Shown: positions 25,109 to 39,600 of the stretch, one piece after another
Layout: each line of letters begins with the position of its first letter
How positions within the stretch are numbered: the stretch's first letter is position 1
Position numbers and translations under genes: made by a program
Origin: Cavia porcellus
Lineage: Eukaryota; Chordata; Mammalia; Rodentia; Caviidae
Reading direction: 5' to 3'
Length of the DNA stretch: 64,000 bases
Assembly: GCF_034190915.1 (NCBI RefSeq)
Contig: NW_026947484.1
Location: 71,565,482-71,629,481 of the forward strand
The notes under the pieces: generated by a model
The model's database searches: none
Told to the model about the DNA's origin: nothing
What the model saw: only the letters and a program-made list of their open reading frames with translations

Positions 25109-25999
25109 ATGCACATTCATGCACATGTATGCACATGCACACGCACCAGCATGTACTCCATTGGGATCAGCAAGTATAGCAGTAAACTAAGAAAACAAGC
25201 ATACCGACTGGGTAACAAAGAGTCCAGAGGTTTCTTCTCTCTTCAGATCCCTGGGCAGGAGCAGATAGCTTACTAAGGATGACGCAGTGGATTCCTCAGC
25301 TGCTGTGTGTTTTTACTCCCCCAGCTAATTCAGCCCTTTGTTTGCTCATGGGTTTGTTTACTCATTCATGTACTAACTTCACATATTGATCTTGTCAGTG
25401 ATTGAGAGTTGAATGGAGTCTGCAGAGCCTTTCTGTGAAAAAAGAGAGCAGTTTTAGTGACAGTAGAAGTGAATTTCCTGATTATAATAACAACTTCCAC
25501 CAGGATTTGGAAAAAGTCACATACTGGAGATGAATGCTGTGTTTTTTATTTGTAATTTAATTTTTCTCTGAGCAGAGAAAGTTGATTAAACAGCCCTTGC
25601 TGGTTAAGGGTCTCAAGCAATACAAGTCCAGAAAACCCCATCAGGCTTGGGGATTGACTCCATGGCCTGCTATTCTCACCAAAACAGTTTTTCTCCTGTA
25701 AGGAGAGGAAAGAAAGAAAAAGTCTTTCACCTGTGTGACTGTTTCCGGAAATACAATATTCTTCCTAAGATAAGATCAGTGACACATAATACTTGGCCCA
25801 GAAAAACAGATAATAAGCATTGTGGTTTCTAGGCAGAAAGTGAATTTAGGTGCCCACCTGACAGAAAGTTTGAAGAATGATGAAAAAGCAACGCTTAGTA
25901 AGTATTTGTTGAAATTGAATGTGTAGGTGTGGTGACTGTCTGCAAAGCTGCTGTTTTTACCTACATTTCTTAAGGCATATTTTCGTTTGTTTCGGTTCA

Positions 26000-26002
<3 letters not shown>

Positions 26003-26036
<34 letters not shown>
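26003..26036. repeat. (GT)n microsatellite
   Basis: About 16 GT units next to a degenerate B1-like SINE. Confidence 0.95.
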
Positions 26037-26040
<4 letters not shown>

Positions 26041-27419
26041 TTTGTCTTGTTTTATGAGACAGCTTTGCTACACAGATCAGGCTGGCATTAAACAGTGTGC
26101 TCCACACGTCTCAACTTCCCTGTTACTGGAGTGCATGCTTCACTACGCACAACTCAGTAATGCCTGTTTTAAGAGCTTATTCTTCTATAATTATCCAACA
26201 ACAGACAAATAAAGATGTGCTCATCCCAAGAATGCGATGGAATGCCACGTGTGTTTGGAGCCTGGTGCTCTCACTGAGTAAGCCACTTTTGTGTCTACAA
26301 GCACAAGAAAGCAGCAAACCACAGCTTCTGGGGCCTGCCCCCAGCCCCCTGCAGAGTTAGCAGCAGCTGCTGTAGAGCTGTAAATTTAACTGGAAACACA
26401 TTTATGAAAAAAAAGTTGAACTGAGCAGAAAAAGTTGTGAGAGAAAATGAGAAACATCAAAAGGGCACAGAATTTTCTATCTGATTTGCAAGGGTAAAGT
26501 GCAGGGGAGTCTAGGACTTTGGAACAAAACAGCCTTGGAATCTAGAGGAGTGGCCCATGCTGGCAGCGAAATCCTCCCTGCCTTCTGGCTTTCTATTAAA
26601 ATAATAATAATAATTTTTTGGAAAAATCTCTAAACTCAGTAAATTACCTACTGTCAACAGCTTCTTATGAACAAAGTAAAGGAATCTGTAACAGGAGACA
26701 TCTGGCCCACAAACCTGAAGATGTTTAGTATCTGCCTCTTGACAGAAAAGTGTGTGAATTCCTGACATAAAAGAAACCCACTCAAACATAAGTGCTGTGA
26801 GGGTGAGGATGCCACTGGAAGAACCAAAGCAGCTGACTCCAGAACCTGTCTGGGATTCTTTCTACAGAGCAGGGGCCACGGTGAACAAGAGCGTGGGCTT
26901 TGAAACCAGGCTGGCTGGAAAGGACACTGAAAGTTTGCTCTCATACTTACTAGGTTTCTGATTGAAAGTAAGTTACTCACTCTTGCTCGGTCTACAGAGT
27001 GGGTGTTTTGGAAGAAAACTGAGATTCCCATATTCATTTTGGAAAAACTATTCAGTAATTTTCTTTTCCCATCTAAAGTCAATACTTGGGAAAGCTAGTA
27101 ATTTCAGTAGAAGTAAATTGTTTTTGATAATTCACAATAATCAGAGCCGAATGGAGAGTTGTACTGAAGCATGATTATGAAAATCAAGAAACAATAAAAA
27201 TAACTGGGTTTGGTGGCCGGAGCAGCTGTGCTGCCTATCCTCATCACAGGCTTCAGCTCTGCAAATCAGTTCATCTGCTAAAAGTACCCTGTCTCCAGAT
27301 GCAACTTCAGTACCTGAATCCTGGTTTTCTTAAAGATTTAAGCTTACAGTCAAAGGCTTCCTACTCTGGGTGTACAAATAAATAGTGCCCACCCCTTTTT
27401 TAACTCCCACTCTCTTCCC

Positions 27420-27424
27420 CCAAT
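27420..27424 (+). promoter_or_regulatory. CCAAT box of copy B promoter
   Basis: CCAAT 41 bases before the TATA-like box. ALDH1A1 promoters are known to use a CCAAT box (NF-Y) about this far from TATA. Copy A's promoter is outside the window. Confidence 0.55.
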
Positions 27425-27435
27425 CATATCCCAGC

Positions 27436-27443
27436 ATGCAAAT
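27436..27443 (+). promoter_or_regulatory. Octamer ATGCAAAT in copy B promoter
   Basis: A perfect octamer motif between the CCAAT and TATA boxes. It could bind POU/Oct factors, and Oct-type sites have been described in ALDH1A1 promoters. Whether it is used here is inference. Confidence 0.5.
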
Positions 27444-27460
27444 ACATTTTATCTGCTGCA

Positions 27461-27470
27461 GATAAAAAGG
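27461..27470 (+). promoter_or_regulatory. TATA-like box GATAAAAAGG of copy B
   Basis: ATAAAA-type TATA element 76 bases before the ATG. Transcription would begin near 27490, leaving a 5' UTR of about 55 bases. Confidence 0.6.
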
Positions 27471-27489
27471 AGCACAGTAAGCCAAGTGC

Positions 27490-27545
27490 AATATCAGAAT
27501 CAAATTGCCCAGCTCCTCACTCGTGTTCCAGGAGCAAAACCAGAA
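27490..27545 (+). other. Copy B 5' UTR (cap site approximate)
   Basis: Inferred from the spacing downstream of the TATA-like box; it lies in the first exon with the ATG. Confidence 0.45.
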
Positions 27546-27608
27546 ATGTCCTCAGCAACACCAGCCATACCTGCCCCCCTGGCTGACTGGAAGATTCAGT
27601 ACACTAAG
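27546..27608 (+). CDS. ALDH1A1-like: Copy B exon 1 coding part
   Basis: The ATG at 27546 opens [20 protein letters not shown] plus Lys, then the donor GTGAGT. MSS and the KIQYTK end are typical of ALDH1A1. The start is supported by the TATA-like box 85 bases upstream. An in-frame ATG at 27486 lies at or just before the expected cap site and gives no family-like sequence. Confidence 0.95.
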
Positions 27609-30600
27609 GTGAGTACCACCAGCATGCGCTGCATTGCCTGGGGGTTCCATAAGGTCCACCTCTCTGAAATATAAGAGGATGGATTAACTAGAATCGTGTG
27701 AGAAGCCCTTTGCAAATATGAAGATAAAGCTTTATATAAAATGCGGGTCTAATTGTGCATAGTGTTGCATGCCTGTAATTCTAGCACTCTGGAGCCTTAG
27801 GATGGAAGATTGCTTTGAGTTTGAGGCCAGTGCAGTCTACATAGTGAGTTCTGCTGTCCCTGAGCGTAACCAGGATGACCATCGCCTGGTTATTATGCCC
27901 AGTTTCCTTCCTAGATATCCAACCAGCAACCATGTCTACCCTCAGTCCTGGGGTGAGATTTCCAGGGTGATTTTATTTTTTTTGGAAACGTACAAGTTGA
28001 AATGTTGCCCTACAGAAAGATTTAACATAATGGTAAGTTAAAGTGCTTGTCTGAGTTTTTGAAAAGACTGCAGAGAGCTTGGTTCTCAAATTAAAATAGA
28101 AGTATTAGGTTTTTTAGGTTTTTCAATGAATTAATAAAGAGATTTTGCTACTTCATAAAAACCTAGACTCTTGAGATACCAAAGGTGCAGGATGCTCCCA
28201 AATAGCCTTAAATTGGTTTAAGGTTTTACAAAGGGAAATAAAGTAATTAATGCAGTATAGTCTTTCCATAACATTTAATTTCTCTTGAACAGGATTAAAA
28301 TGAAGTGTTTTACAGCAGAGATACTAAGTTGTATCTTAGATCAAGAAACTTTCCATTCCGGCTTGAATAAAAAGCTGAATAGTGCTAAGTATCCTGGTCT
28401 CAGAGTTTCTGAGAAGGGGCGCAGAAGAGGATGTCATGCATGTATTGTAGGATTTCAGATAGAAGATTCCTCTAGATAAGTGAGAGCCGTCTCTATTCTA
28501 TTGGGACAAAAGGTTACTGAGATTCCCTGGTGTCCTGAGCAGAGAGATCTTTAAATGTAAAAAGAAATTGTGAGTCAGATTGGAGGGGTATGCCAAAAAA
28601 AAGTGACTTTTATATTTAAAACTGTAAAGTATGGAGTATCTTCAGGAACCTGGGATAGAAGGATGCATGGATTACACACTCCAGAAAGTACAGGTACCAC
28701 CGCCTCATTTCCCAGTGAAAAATCCTGAAATTGTCTCCACCTGCTATCAGCATGTTGACCTAGCCTTGGACACCTAAAGGAGCAGGCAGCAAACTGCTTA
28801 AAGGAAGCAGACAAGTGGCATGATTAAGGGTAAACGCTGTAAGTGCTAAAGAAAGAAAATGAAACTGAGAGAGCATGACGGGAAGAGCTCGCTTGGATGA
28901 TGTTGTCTGGAAGAATATTTATAAGGAAATGGCAGTTTTGAGTAAGCCTGTGGGGTATAGGGAGTTAGGGGACCAGGGAGCATAGAGAGAAGTGAAGATC
29001 CAGGGTAACAGACCTGTCACCTGTTACAGCAGAGTGATCTTCAGGGTCTGAAGAACCACGGAAGGGTAACAAGGCTGGAGTAACTTAAAGATGGAGGGTG
29101 AATGAGAGGGGGGGGGGAGTAGAGATGCAGGTGGGGCATTGGTGGTTGATAGAGTTTATTTGAGAGAATCACTTCCACTTTGGGGTGCTTACGACGAGAC
29201 AGGCATTCTCAGTGACACTGTGGTCATGCTGGGGATTGATTTCATTTGAGAGATTTTTTTTAACTTTGGATTGTAGCAGTATTTTGTTTGCCTGGGGCTT
29301 AACAACACCAGAACGAGTAGCTGAATATCTACTGCAGCAGTGGCTTAACACTATAAAGTTGATTTCAGTTTCTCATTCTTCCGTCTACTTAATAACATGA
29401 CCTTGGCCAAGCTTCTAATCCCCTTCAGCTTCAGGTCCCCTAAGTGTGCCAGGAATCATAATAACTGCGTCAGAGAGTGGCTCTGAGAATAAAGTCAAAT
29501 AAACTCTGAACAGCGTCCAGAACTTATTAACCAGTTGGTCCCTCCTTCAACTCTTTATTTTAATGCTTCTTGAATTCTGAAATCCTTCAGCCCCAGCGTG
29601 AGTGGGGCTCACAAAACTTCCCTCCTCCATTCCAAAGTGATTCCACCTGCTTACCTCATTTGGGGTCACCACTACTCTGGGCAAAGGATCTGGAAACCAT
29701 GCTACTAGGGCCCATTTTAAACCCCAACAAGTGAAAGTGTATTATTAGGGTAGTTTTATTCTATTAATTTGCTGATCTGTTACCTTAAATAATGTAAACA
29801 TTCCAGTTAGCAGAGGATAGAAGGAAGAGTCCATAGAGGTTTCACTACTACAGTAGGCTCGGGCATCCACCAGGGCTGATACACAGTTTCCCCTGCAGCT
29901 GAGGGTGTACAGTGCATTCACACATAACTGAATTCACCACATTGCGGTACTGAGATTGTTTTATATGCACTTATGCATATAACATAAGTTCACAAATGCA
30001 ACATCATTGCTTGGAAGAGATGTAAAGTGGTGCTATTATTTGACCTTCTGATGTTCTGTTTCTGCCTGATTTATTACAACACTGGCATTGTTGAAAGAAT
30101 TTGTTCCTTGGAAATTCGCATAAATATGACCCTTCTCAAAACTTGGCCTTAACTGAAAACCCTGCCATCCTACGATACATTATCTGATATTTCCACTGAA
30201 CTTCCTATACCTTTTAGGAACAAATTGATGAAATACAAATAAAGAACTGAATGCTGCCCTGTATTTGGTATTTTCTTTAGAAGGAAAAGGAATTGCACAC
30301 ACACAATTGCAGCACTGGATCGTAATACTGCTCAATGTGAGATAGGTACTGAATTTTCTAGTCTTGTACAGCTCACTCCTTCAACATGTGACGTATGCAT
30401 GTTACACAGAGGTAGCCAACAAGTACTTTTTACATCTGCAAGACACAGGGGCAGTCTGGCTTAAAGTAAATGTGTCAAGTTGCTGTTTTCTTGGCTCAAC
30501 TGAAAAGGCTGAAGGACATTTTACACATGGTGAAGAGATTACACACACTCATAAGACTGAACTCAGTAAGACAAATCAAGAATTAAAGGAAAATTTTCTT

Positions 30601-33600
30601 TCTCCTTTTTTGATTTAGTCAATGTCTCATTTTGTTTCCATTTCTTTGACTACAATTAGAATTTTTCTTCCATTTGTTCTCTTTAATTTCCTTTTACATT
30701 TCTCTTCTTTGAAAACCAGAAATGTTCAACTAGAGATTTAGCTCAGCAGCTTAAACACCTGCTTGGCAAGCACAAGGTCTTGAGTTTGATCCTTGGTAAC
30801 AAACAAAAATAAAAACCAACAAACAAACAAAAAAAAACAAACAAAGAAAAGAAAAGAATAGAAAAGAAAAACAGAAATGTTTTTTACTCAACATTTTGCA
30901 TGTTTCCTCAGGGTTTAACCTGAAGTGGCTGCCAGAGATCTACCTTTGAATCTCTTATACCACACCTAAATATGTCCCAGGGCTCTGGTATTGTTTATTC
31001 TTCCTTTTTTTTCATCTATTTCATGTTTCTCTTTCCCTCCAGTGTTTGGCAGACTTTTTGGCCCCTAAGGTTGACAAAAGTTTTGCAACACAGTTACTCC
31101 CTGCTGATTTCATCACCACCCACCCCTCCCTATGTCAACATGAACTGCAGGTCTGACAATCCACACAGCCAAGTCATAATGTGATTTGGCTACACAGCCT
31201 CCCTCTCCCTCTACCTTGGAATGTCTTAAAAGAAATACTTTGAGCACTGATAATGGGACCTCCTCAAAGCTCTCTGCCATAAGGAAGTATTGGTTCCCCT
31301 TAAGAGAGCACAGAGTGACTTACCCACAGGGACTTGGGGCACCAGGAGCTAATCAAGGGAATTTAGGGGACTTTGTGAAAGGGAATCCTATTGCAGACTC
31401 CAAAATCACTCATCAGCAGAGAAGAATGATAGGGCTTCCTCTAGCCACCAGCAAAATACGAACTTGATGTCAGGCTGAAATATTTGGAGACTGCTTTTTA
31501 AAATATCTTTAGTTTTGTGCTAAACATACTGAAACATAATAACTGTTACTCTGGAAAGACAAAGCTTTCCAAAAATATGACCTGGATATTAAACTGCACC
31601 TCAGAAACGGGTACTTGTTTGTCAAAGATAACAAGATGTATCTTTTTAAGTCTAACATATCCAAAATGAAAAGTGTAGAAATCAATTTGTATGTTACTTT
31701 GCCATTCCCACTGATTGTTTCTCCAAATAGAACAAGACACTCGAATCCTAAGAGCCTGCATATACATCTATAATTTCTAACCAATATTGTGAAGTTGATA
31801 CTGTTGATGTCTTTACATAACTGTACATGTATATTATACAAAATATCTTGAGTCTAAAATTCTTAGTAGAATACATATACTTACCATAGCAATTAAAACG
31901 GATTAAGAAAATTTTGCTTTTACAACATCATTCCTTTTTGCTACTTTTGTCAAAGGCGGACAGGAAACAGAATATTACATTGTTGCCATGATACATCATT
32001 TCAACAAACCCAACAAAGATATCATCAATATTATACTAAAAAGTTTTTAGCCTGTACTACTGTATATCTATTTAACACAATTTACAGGGGTCAGGTACTT
32101 TTAAAAATTATATGAACACACAGGAAGCTAGCTGAAAAATGCTAAATGTATAGCTAAGAAAACTAAAATACACAAAAGGTAATTAAAGTAGCTAATAAAT
32201 CCTCCATAACGCAGAAGCAGAAACTATGTCAGAGTACCAGGAATTTATAATTACTTCATTCATCATGTTATCTATATCGAGTTCTCTTATTCTCTTATTC
32301 ACAAAAGAAGAAAAGTGACTCCTAACGCCAAGGTTACTACTGTGTCCTTCACTAAAGCCCCGTGCTCTTATCCTTAGCTCATTAAAATAGACTCTGGGTT
32401 AATTCATAAACTGGTTTCTGTACTTCAAAGAATTTTTGGTACTTTAAAAGCAGTATTTGCAAAGCATTCATTGATTCAAAATATAGGTCAAGCTGCTTAC
32501 TTGGAGCCTCAAAATTCATCACAAACCAACTTCAGTTTCATTGTCAGGTCTTATTTATGAGTTGATTAATCAGGAATTCTCAGTTGGGGACAACATCTAT
32601 GACTTTAAATCAAATCAACAAAATACAGACCACTGACCACAGTTTCTAAGCAAATTTCATGTAAAGCAAGGGAAAGTATCAGAAAGTAATCAGCCATGAT
32701 TTAAAGTTAATGTATCCTAAAATGGGCATGATCAGAATTTGAAGTGGAAAATAGACCCAAAGCTTCTACATTTTGTCTCAAATTCCCGCATCTGAGGCAA
32801 CAACAGCAATTTTAAAATTGTTTTCTGCAATTTGTACTTTCAAGCATTGAAAAGGCTGCATACTTTCATGAAACAAAAATATTACTTTACTTTTGTGTGC
32901 AGACATGCATGTGTGTATGTATGTGTGATTGTACGTAAAAGGTCAGTTAGAACCAGGAAAATTTTAGACAGGAAAAATTTTAGGCATTGTGTCATGCTTC
33001 AGTTTAAATTCATAGACTTTTCCTGTAGGCGTGGCTTTAATCCTCTTTAATGTCCTTTGTCTGTATCCCCACAGATCTTCATCAACAATGAATGGCATAA
33101 TTCAGTGAGTGGCAAGAAATTCCCAGTCATTAATCCTGCAACCGAAGAGGTGATCTGTGAGGTGGAGGAAGGGGATAAGGTGAGTTTCTGAATCCAGCTC
33201 TGCTTCACACCAGGCTCCACTGCTTCTCCCCGGCCCTGACTTCCCACCACATTGAAAAGTGGACACGTGGCTTGGACACGGAGCTTCTGGGACAGTCCTG
33301 GCCTGTGAGGAGCACTGGGTCGTCTCATAATAATGACGACCCTTAAAGTCAGGTTTTGGCTGTTATTTCTCTTCTTATAGTTTTCCATGTTTTTCAAATG
33401 CATAGTGCATAATATATTTACATTACACATAGTTGGTACAGTAAAGGATTGATCACAAGTTTGAAAGAGGAGAGAAATACTTCTATAAAAGAGTTCTTTT
33501 AAAATTGCTAGATTAAAAAATTTAAAGCTAATATATGATGTTTAGACACTATATTGAATAACACATTATAAATTTCTTTTACTAAAAGTCTGTCAAATGA

Positions 33601-36600
33601 TATGAATCAATATCTTTAAAATTAAAGGTTGCATAAGTAATTAAAAGAATAGATACCTTCTACCTAAATAGTAAGAAAACGCAACTGATTCAGAAAATTC
33701 TTAACTCAAACTACTGCATTAATTTAATGCTTATAAAAATAATTTTAAAGGGAAGATAAAACATATAGTTGCATTTATAAATGATGATATAATAGCAGAG
33801 TAGAAAAGTTGAATAATTACTCAAGACCATATTGCTAATAAGGCCTTCAAAAGTGCCAGGCACGTAAAGCCTCAGTCATTATGGGGTTTTATACTTCTTT
33901 TAAGCCTTCTCGAATGTACCCTGTATGATTAGAGAGGATTGTATTTGCCTCTAATCCTTGTGTTACAAGCCCATAGGTACTGGTTCTTGTAATATGCCTA
34001 CTCATGTAAACCTGGTATTTGGAACTGACCCTTTAGGTAATGAGCCAGAAGTTTCAGGGGCTGAATGTACGGGTGGAATTGAACTAAGACTGGGCTTTCA
34101 GTGCTATCACAAAGCAAGGAGGAAGGGCGAGCACACATGGAGTTTCTAGAGCAGAGTGAGATGTGGGTGGTTATAGGGTTCACTTCAGTTGCTGTTTTAG
34201 GCTGTGTGGAGTAATCCTGCAAACTGCTTCTGATACTACAGCAAGAACTAATAAATAATTGGTGGGGACAAAGTAAATTTCCATGAGAGTAAGTGTTTAC
34301 GACAAGGGTTAAATTAAAACTGATCTGATAACTGTTATCTTCATCCATAAATAATTTTAATATGGAAATATATGAGCTGGGAGCTGCAGAAGGGTTCAGT
34401 CTTCCTTATCAAGAGTTATGATGAATTTGGCAGCTTATCATCAGTCAAGTTCTTTGCAAACACTCAGATTTTTGGTCTTTACTTAAAAAAAAAAAAAAAA
34501 AACCCAGTGTCTTAAGTAGAAGTGTTTCTGCTGGTAGCAAGTTTGAGTTAATGTACCAAATTATTTTCTGACTAATTAGAATAACATTATACCCCTGAAA
34601 ATGTTAGTTATTGAATCAAACTGCTATTCTTGTAATTAACTAATTATGCAACAAGAAAAAGAAACAATCAAAAGCACAAAATTTTATGCCTCGTAGCTTT
34701 GAATAGTATAAAGCTTTGTTATAAAATGGAATCAGTTAAAACATCATTTGTGAAACATCAACAAAGTTATATAAGGGTAAAATGCTAGATTTGAAAGATG
34801 ACAAACTAACTTATGAAACATTTATTAACTGCCTATTGTAGTCCCAGAATAAAAAGAACTGTGCCCTATAACACAGATCGTAGAAAATGTTCATTGCAAG
34901 GGGACATTATTGGAAGTGCTCTGCAGAGCTATAAGAATTATGCTGGAGTCCGATTTTAGTTCTGCTCTGCTGGATCTCATGCTCTACTCAATGTGTAACA
35001 AGATCCGTGAAGATCATTGCAGTGACTGGGGGCTATAAAGAACATCGAAGGGCCGCACGATAAGTAGGTATCATCAAGCTAGGTTAGTCCAGTGAGGATT
35101 CAGTGATATTCGAAAAATATTTGAGGGGTAAAAAACCGAAGGATTTGGAAAACAAGAGTCTGTGCTGGTAGAACTTTCTTGGCAAGGAGCGACCTCTGGA
35201 AGACAAGGACTGGATCAAAGGGCCTTCTGAGGCCCAGGAATACTGACCTGGGGACTTTAGTCTTGGGAGTGCAGGTTAAAGGAACAGTTACAGTGCCCAG
35301 CCTGGTGACACATGCCTCTAATCCCAGTATTCCGGAGGCTGAGGCAGTGAAGATCCTTGCCAGTTCAAGGACACCCTGGGATACAGGAAAACAAAAAGAA
35401 CAGTTACAAACATTAAAAGAGAAAGTGCCAAGATAGACTTACATGAAAAGAATTAGCCAGGTAACAACAAGAAACCTAGGAAAGCAGGCTGTCGGCAGTA
35501 TAAAATAACAAAGATGCAGGAAGAGGGTATTACTCAAAATACATTACAGTAAGCCAGAATTGCTGAGGGTTATAGTACTTTAATGCTACTTCGACTTCTA
35601 CCATTGTAGTAACAATTGTAACTGTCCAGAAATATTTAACATAATACCTCTCACATTAAAAAATACATATCACAAGTTACCTCATTTAATCTGCAACAGA
35701 ACTCATGAGGTTACCTACCATGAATTTAGAGAAAAAAAAGCAGAATTTTTAAAATGTGGCATACCATTTCACCTTAGAATAGAGCAGACCCTCTATGTAT
35801 CCAAATTCCTCCTTTCCAGAGTCAACCAACTATGATGACAATGTTGTTGCTGACACAAACAATGAAGTTGGGCCTCACAGGGATGAGCTTATTACACTGA
35901 ATGTGTGCAGACATTTTTCTTATCATTATTTTACAAATAATATAACATCATAACTACTGGTACAGAATGTATATTATAGCACATAGTATAGGTAATCTAG
36001 ACATAATTTAAAGTACATGTGCAAGTGTATGTATGTTATATGAAGATACTATGTTAAATTAAATGAAAGACATCCTCATCTGTGGATTTTGGTTAACTAT
36101 AAGGTGGTACATGGAAATAACTGCTCTTAGAGACAGAAGAATAAATGCTATTCATGACATATAAGATGGTAGGTGATGATCTGGATTTACCATATTTCAA
36201 AAGGACAGTCCCCTCAATAGAGTAGTTCATCATTAGGATACTTAAAAGAAGAATGTTATGGGGTAGACTGTGCATGAAAATCTTTATATGGATGAATGGA
36301 TGGATGGATGGATGACTCAAAAGAATCGAAATCTAGTTTTTTCTTATTGCAAAGCTGTAGATTATCTACCATGACTATCTATGCTCCTATACACTTAAAT
36401 ATTACATGTGAGAGAAAGCCAGATACAGTTAAAAGACACAGCCACACGAATATCTTTATTTTAGCAGCTCTGCCAGGATGCTGAGCGCATTGAACTGAAT
36501 TCTCCCTGAATTACAGGCAGATGTTGACAAAGCAGTGCGGGCCGCAAGACAAGCCTTTCAGATTGGCTCTCCATGGCGCACTATGGATGCCTCAGAGAGG

Positions 36601-39600
36601 GGCCGCCTCCTCCACAAGCTGGCTGACTTAATTGAAAGAGATCGTCTGCTGCTGGCAGTGAGTATGACCACGCTGGATGCAAGAGGCATCTCCATAAAGC
36701 AATCACTCTTCAAACTGGCAACATGACTGATTTTTGTGAACACTACACACTCTCTATTTTAAAAAGGAAAAACACTCAGCCTTCATCAAACTTGTAGGAG
36801 TGGTAGGCCTGGGATTATTGTCAAAAGTCATCTTCTAGCTAATTCTAGGTGATCTTAACTTCTGCTAAAATAACTAGTTTTATAGGATAAATTTTGGCAA
36901 TTATTCAGTGAAGTCAAATTAAAGAAATTTCTTTCCTTTACTCTAGAATATTAGCAAGCATTTAAATGGTAGCAGGATGGGAATCTTCTAGAACATTGTA
37001 CTAAGTTGCTTAAACTTACTTGATCCTAGACTTTTATTGAGTTTCTTACTTGACTTTGTGAACATATCCAAATTATTTCACTACAACAAAACTTCTTTGT
37101 CATTAGTTCCATAACTGAAATTCCTGGTGAAGAAATCATGAATTAAAGACCCATATGTTATGCTTTTAAAAGATGATTAATTATATTCTAATGGTCCAAA
37201 ATTAGAAATGAGTTTTTTGAGACAATTCTTGTTTCCGTTGACTCACATGGAGACCAGGCAGGCTAGGAATTTGTGGTGGTCCTCCTGTCTCAGCCATCAG
37301 AGTGCTAAAATAATCATTCAAACATGATTAAAAATCACTAATACAAAATTGTCTCCATGTTGAAATCTTATTGAAACAACCACCTTATCCAGTTCTCAAT
37401 GCAGCAAATATCAAACTGTGTTAGTAAAAACACTCAGAATGAGACAGTCAGCACTCTGGTTTAGCAACTGCAATCTCTTACACATTTTACGTAGTATTAC
37501 AGTACAAGTATGTTCAGTATGTATTGACTTAGATACAGGTTAATATAAAACATTTTTTAGTTTCTATTTTTAAAGAGAAAATTAATTAAGTTGATTTCAA
37601 ATTTCTTCTATGTCCTAAATTCTCTCCATATTCAACATATTGGCCATATGTTTTTTAATCTAAAATTTTTGTACAATTTTAAATTAACCACTGATCTGTT
37701 TTTCAGACAATGGAGGCAACAAATGGTGGAAAACTATTTGCTTCTGCGTATCAGCTGGAGTTAGGAATGTGTATAAAAGGATTGCGCTACTGTGCAGGCT
37801 GGGCCGACAAGATCCAGGGCCGCACCATCCCCAGCGGTGAGGAGCTCTGGGTGACCTCAGAACTGAGCAGGGATGGGTCAGGACTGTAGAGCTGAATAAC
37901 CATAAACGTGCCCTCTGAACATGCAGCCAAGTGAAGCAAAATTATTCTCACCTGAGGTTAAGCCGACACAGTTGTAACCTAGGATGTTCTGTGATGATTC
38001 AGCAAAAGCTTTTAAAGGTTTTTCAGTATAATAAGGCAGAACATTAAGGGTAGGTTAGAAATTGTTGATATAGGAACAATCTTACAGTTACAGTTACTGA
38101 TTTGAGGTGACCCTTGAGGAGCCCAAACTTTTCATAACTGGCCTCTGGCATTAATTATTTGGGTTTCATTCGCAATGTGACATTTCTACCCTTCCATAGT
38201 GTGACTCTCAAACCTTCTTGGCTGCTCCACTGTGGGCCAACTATGGGCATCCGAGTCTGTCAAACTCAGGACAGTTAGACCAGAATAATTAAACAATTAT
38301 CTAAGGGCTCAAGTATCTATTTTGTAAGTTATTTAAGATACACATTTCCAAAAATTTATTATTATTTTCATCTTCCTCTCACATCAGTTTCAAGTCTCCA
38401 TCCTTCCAAAGTCAAGTAGATTAGCTCCCTATAGAGCTGGGTGTGTGCCTTCTTTTCCAGATGGAGACTTCTTCACTTACACAAGACGTGAACCTATTGG
38501 AGTGTGCGGCCAAATCCTTCCTGTAAGTTGCACCCCTGTGTAGCTTTTTTAAAAGTCTAATTTAACATAAGCCCTTTTAATTTGATAATCAAGATTTCTC
38601 TGAAAAAATTGGATGCTTCTTTACTGGTTAAATATGATGTAAGTTTCAACAAATAGGACTGGTTGAAACCAGGCTTCCTATGACTAAATTCTGGGATGAA
38701 ATTCAGGAAAGAACCAAAATCTGTCCATATTCCTATGTATCTCTTGAGTGTGTTTCAGTGTTCCTGCATCCAAAAACCTGAACCTTTTACTCTGAGTTGT
38801 TTTAAAACCTTGCATTTTGCACTCCTACTACAAGCTGTGCATTGTCAGCACGTTACAGTAAGAGGACCCTGGGCTCTCCTGCTGTGGGACAGCCCTGCAG
38901 TGGCATGTGCCTCCTTTTCTCCCCCACTCTGCCTCCTCTCAGACTTCTCATCACAGACAACAGCAGCATTAAAGGTGCTCAATTCCTGACAGACATTTCT
39001 GTATTTTCACTGGTGCCTGTTGGCCGGACATAAGGATTACCTAAGTAGGTTGCACACGTAACACATCTCTTTGTTTTTCTAGTTCCCTACTTCTTTTCTC
39101 TCTCCAGAAGCCTCTGTCACTTGGTCTCTTCCCTTTTCCAAAAAATTAGTTTGCTTCCTCTAATCTACCTTTTATTTTACTCTGTAATTTATTGAAATCC
39201 CGGGTTTCACATGTACAGGAAGCCTTGAGATGTTTAAGCTTGTGTTTCTGATTTATTACACTTAACATTTTGCTCTCAAGGTGCATTCATTTTATCAAAT
39301 GACTCCAGTGCATCTTTTTTATGGCAGAGTAGAAGTCTGGTATATTTAGATACCACATCTTCTTTGCTTATTTATCTGCTGATGTGCACACAGGTCATTT
39401 ATAAGATTAAATGAGCTTTGTTACTCTCAACCTATAAATGCATGTATCCATAAAATGTGATGTCTTTCAATCTTTCTGGAAGGTATTTAGAAGGGGCATA
39501 GTTGGGTCACACAGAATTTCTGAATTTAGTTTTTGGAGGAATCTCCATACTGACTTGCATAGTAGTGATTCTAGGGTACCTTCCCACCAGCAATTTAGAG

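Larger units (their letters stand above)
23513..27400. other. Intergenic DNA upstream of copy B
   Basis: Contains an AC repeat at 25071-25106, a GT repeat at 26003-26036 and a degenerate minus-strand B1-like element at about 26055-26160. No coding exon is recognised. It probably also holds distal regulatory DNA of copy B, but nothing specific is visible. Confidence 0.6.
27609..33074 (+). other. Copy B intron 1
   Basis: A 5.5 kb first intron with a B1-like SINE (27745-27862), a short G-run at 29109-29118 and an ID-like SINE (30727-30872). No other gene is seen. Confidence 0.75.

Noticed and set aside
27486..27545. Upstream in-frame ATG as the protein start of copy B
   Set aside because: It would add 20 residues unlike any ALDH1A N-terminus and lies at or before the expected cap site.
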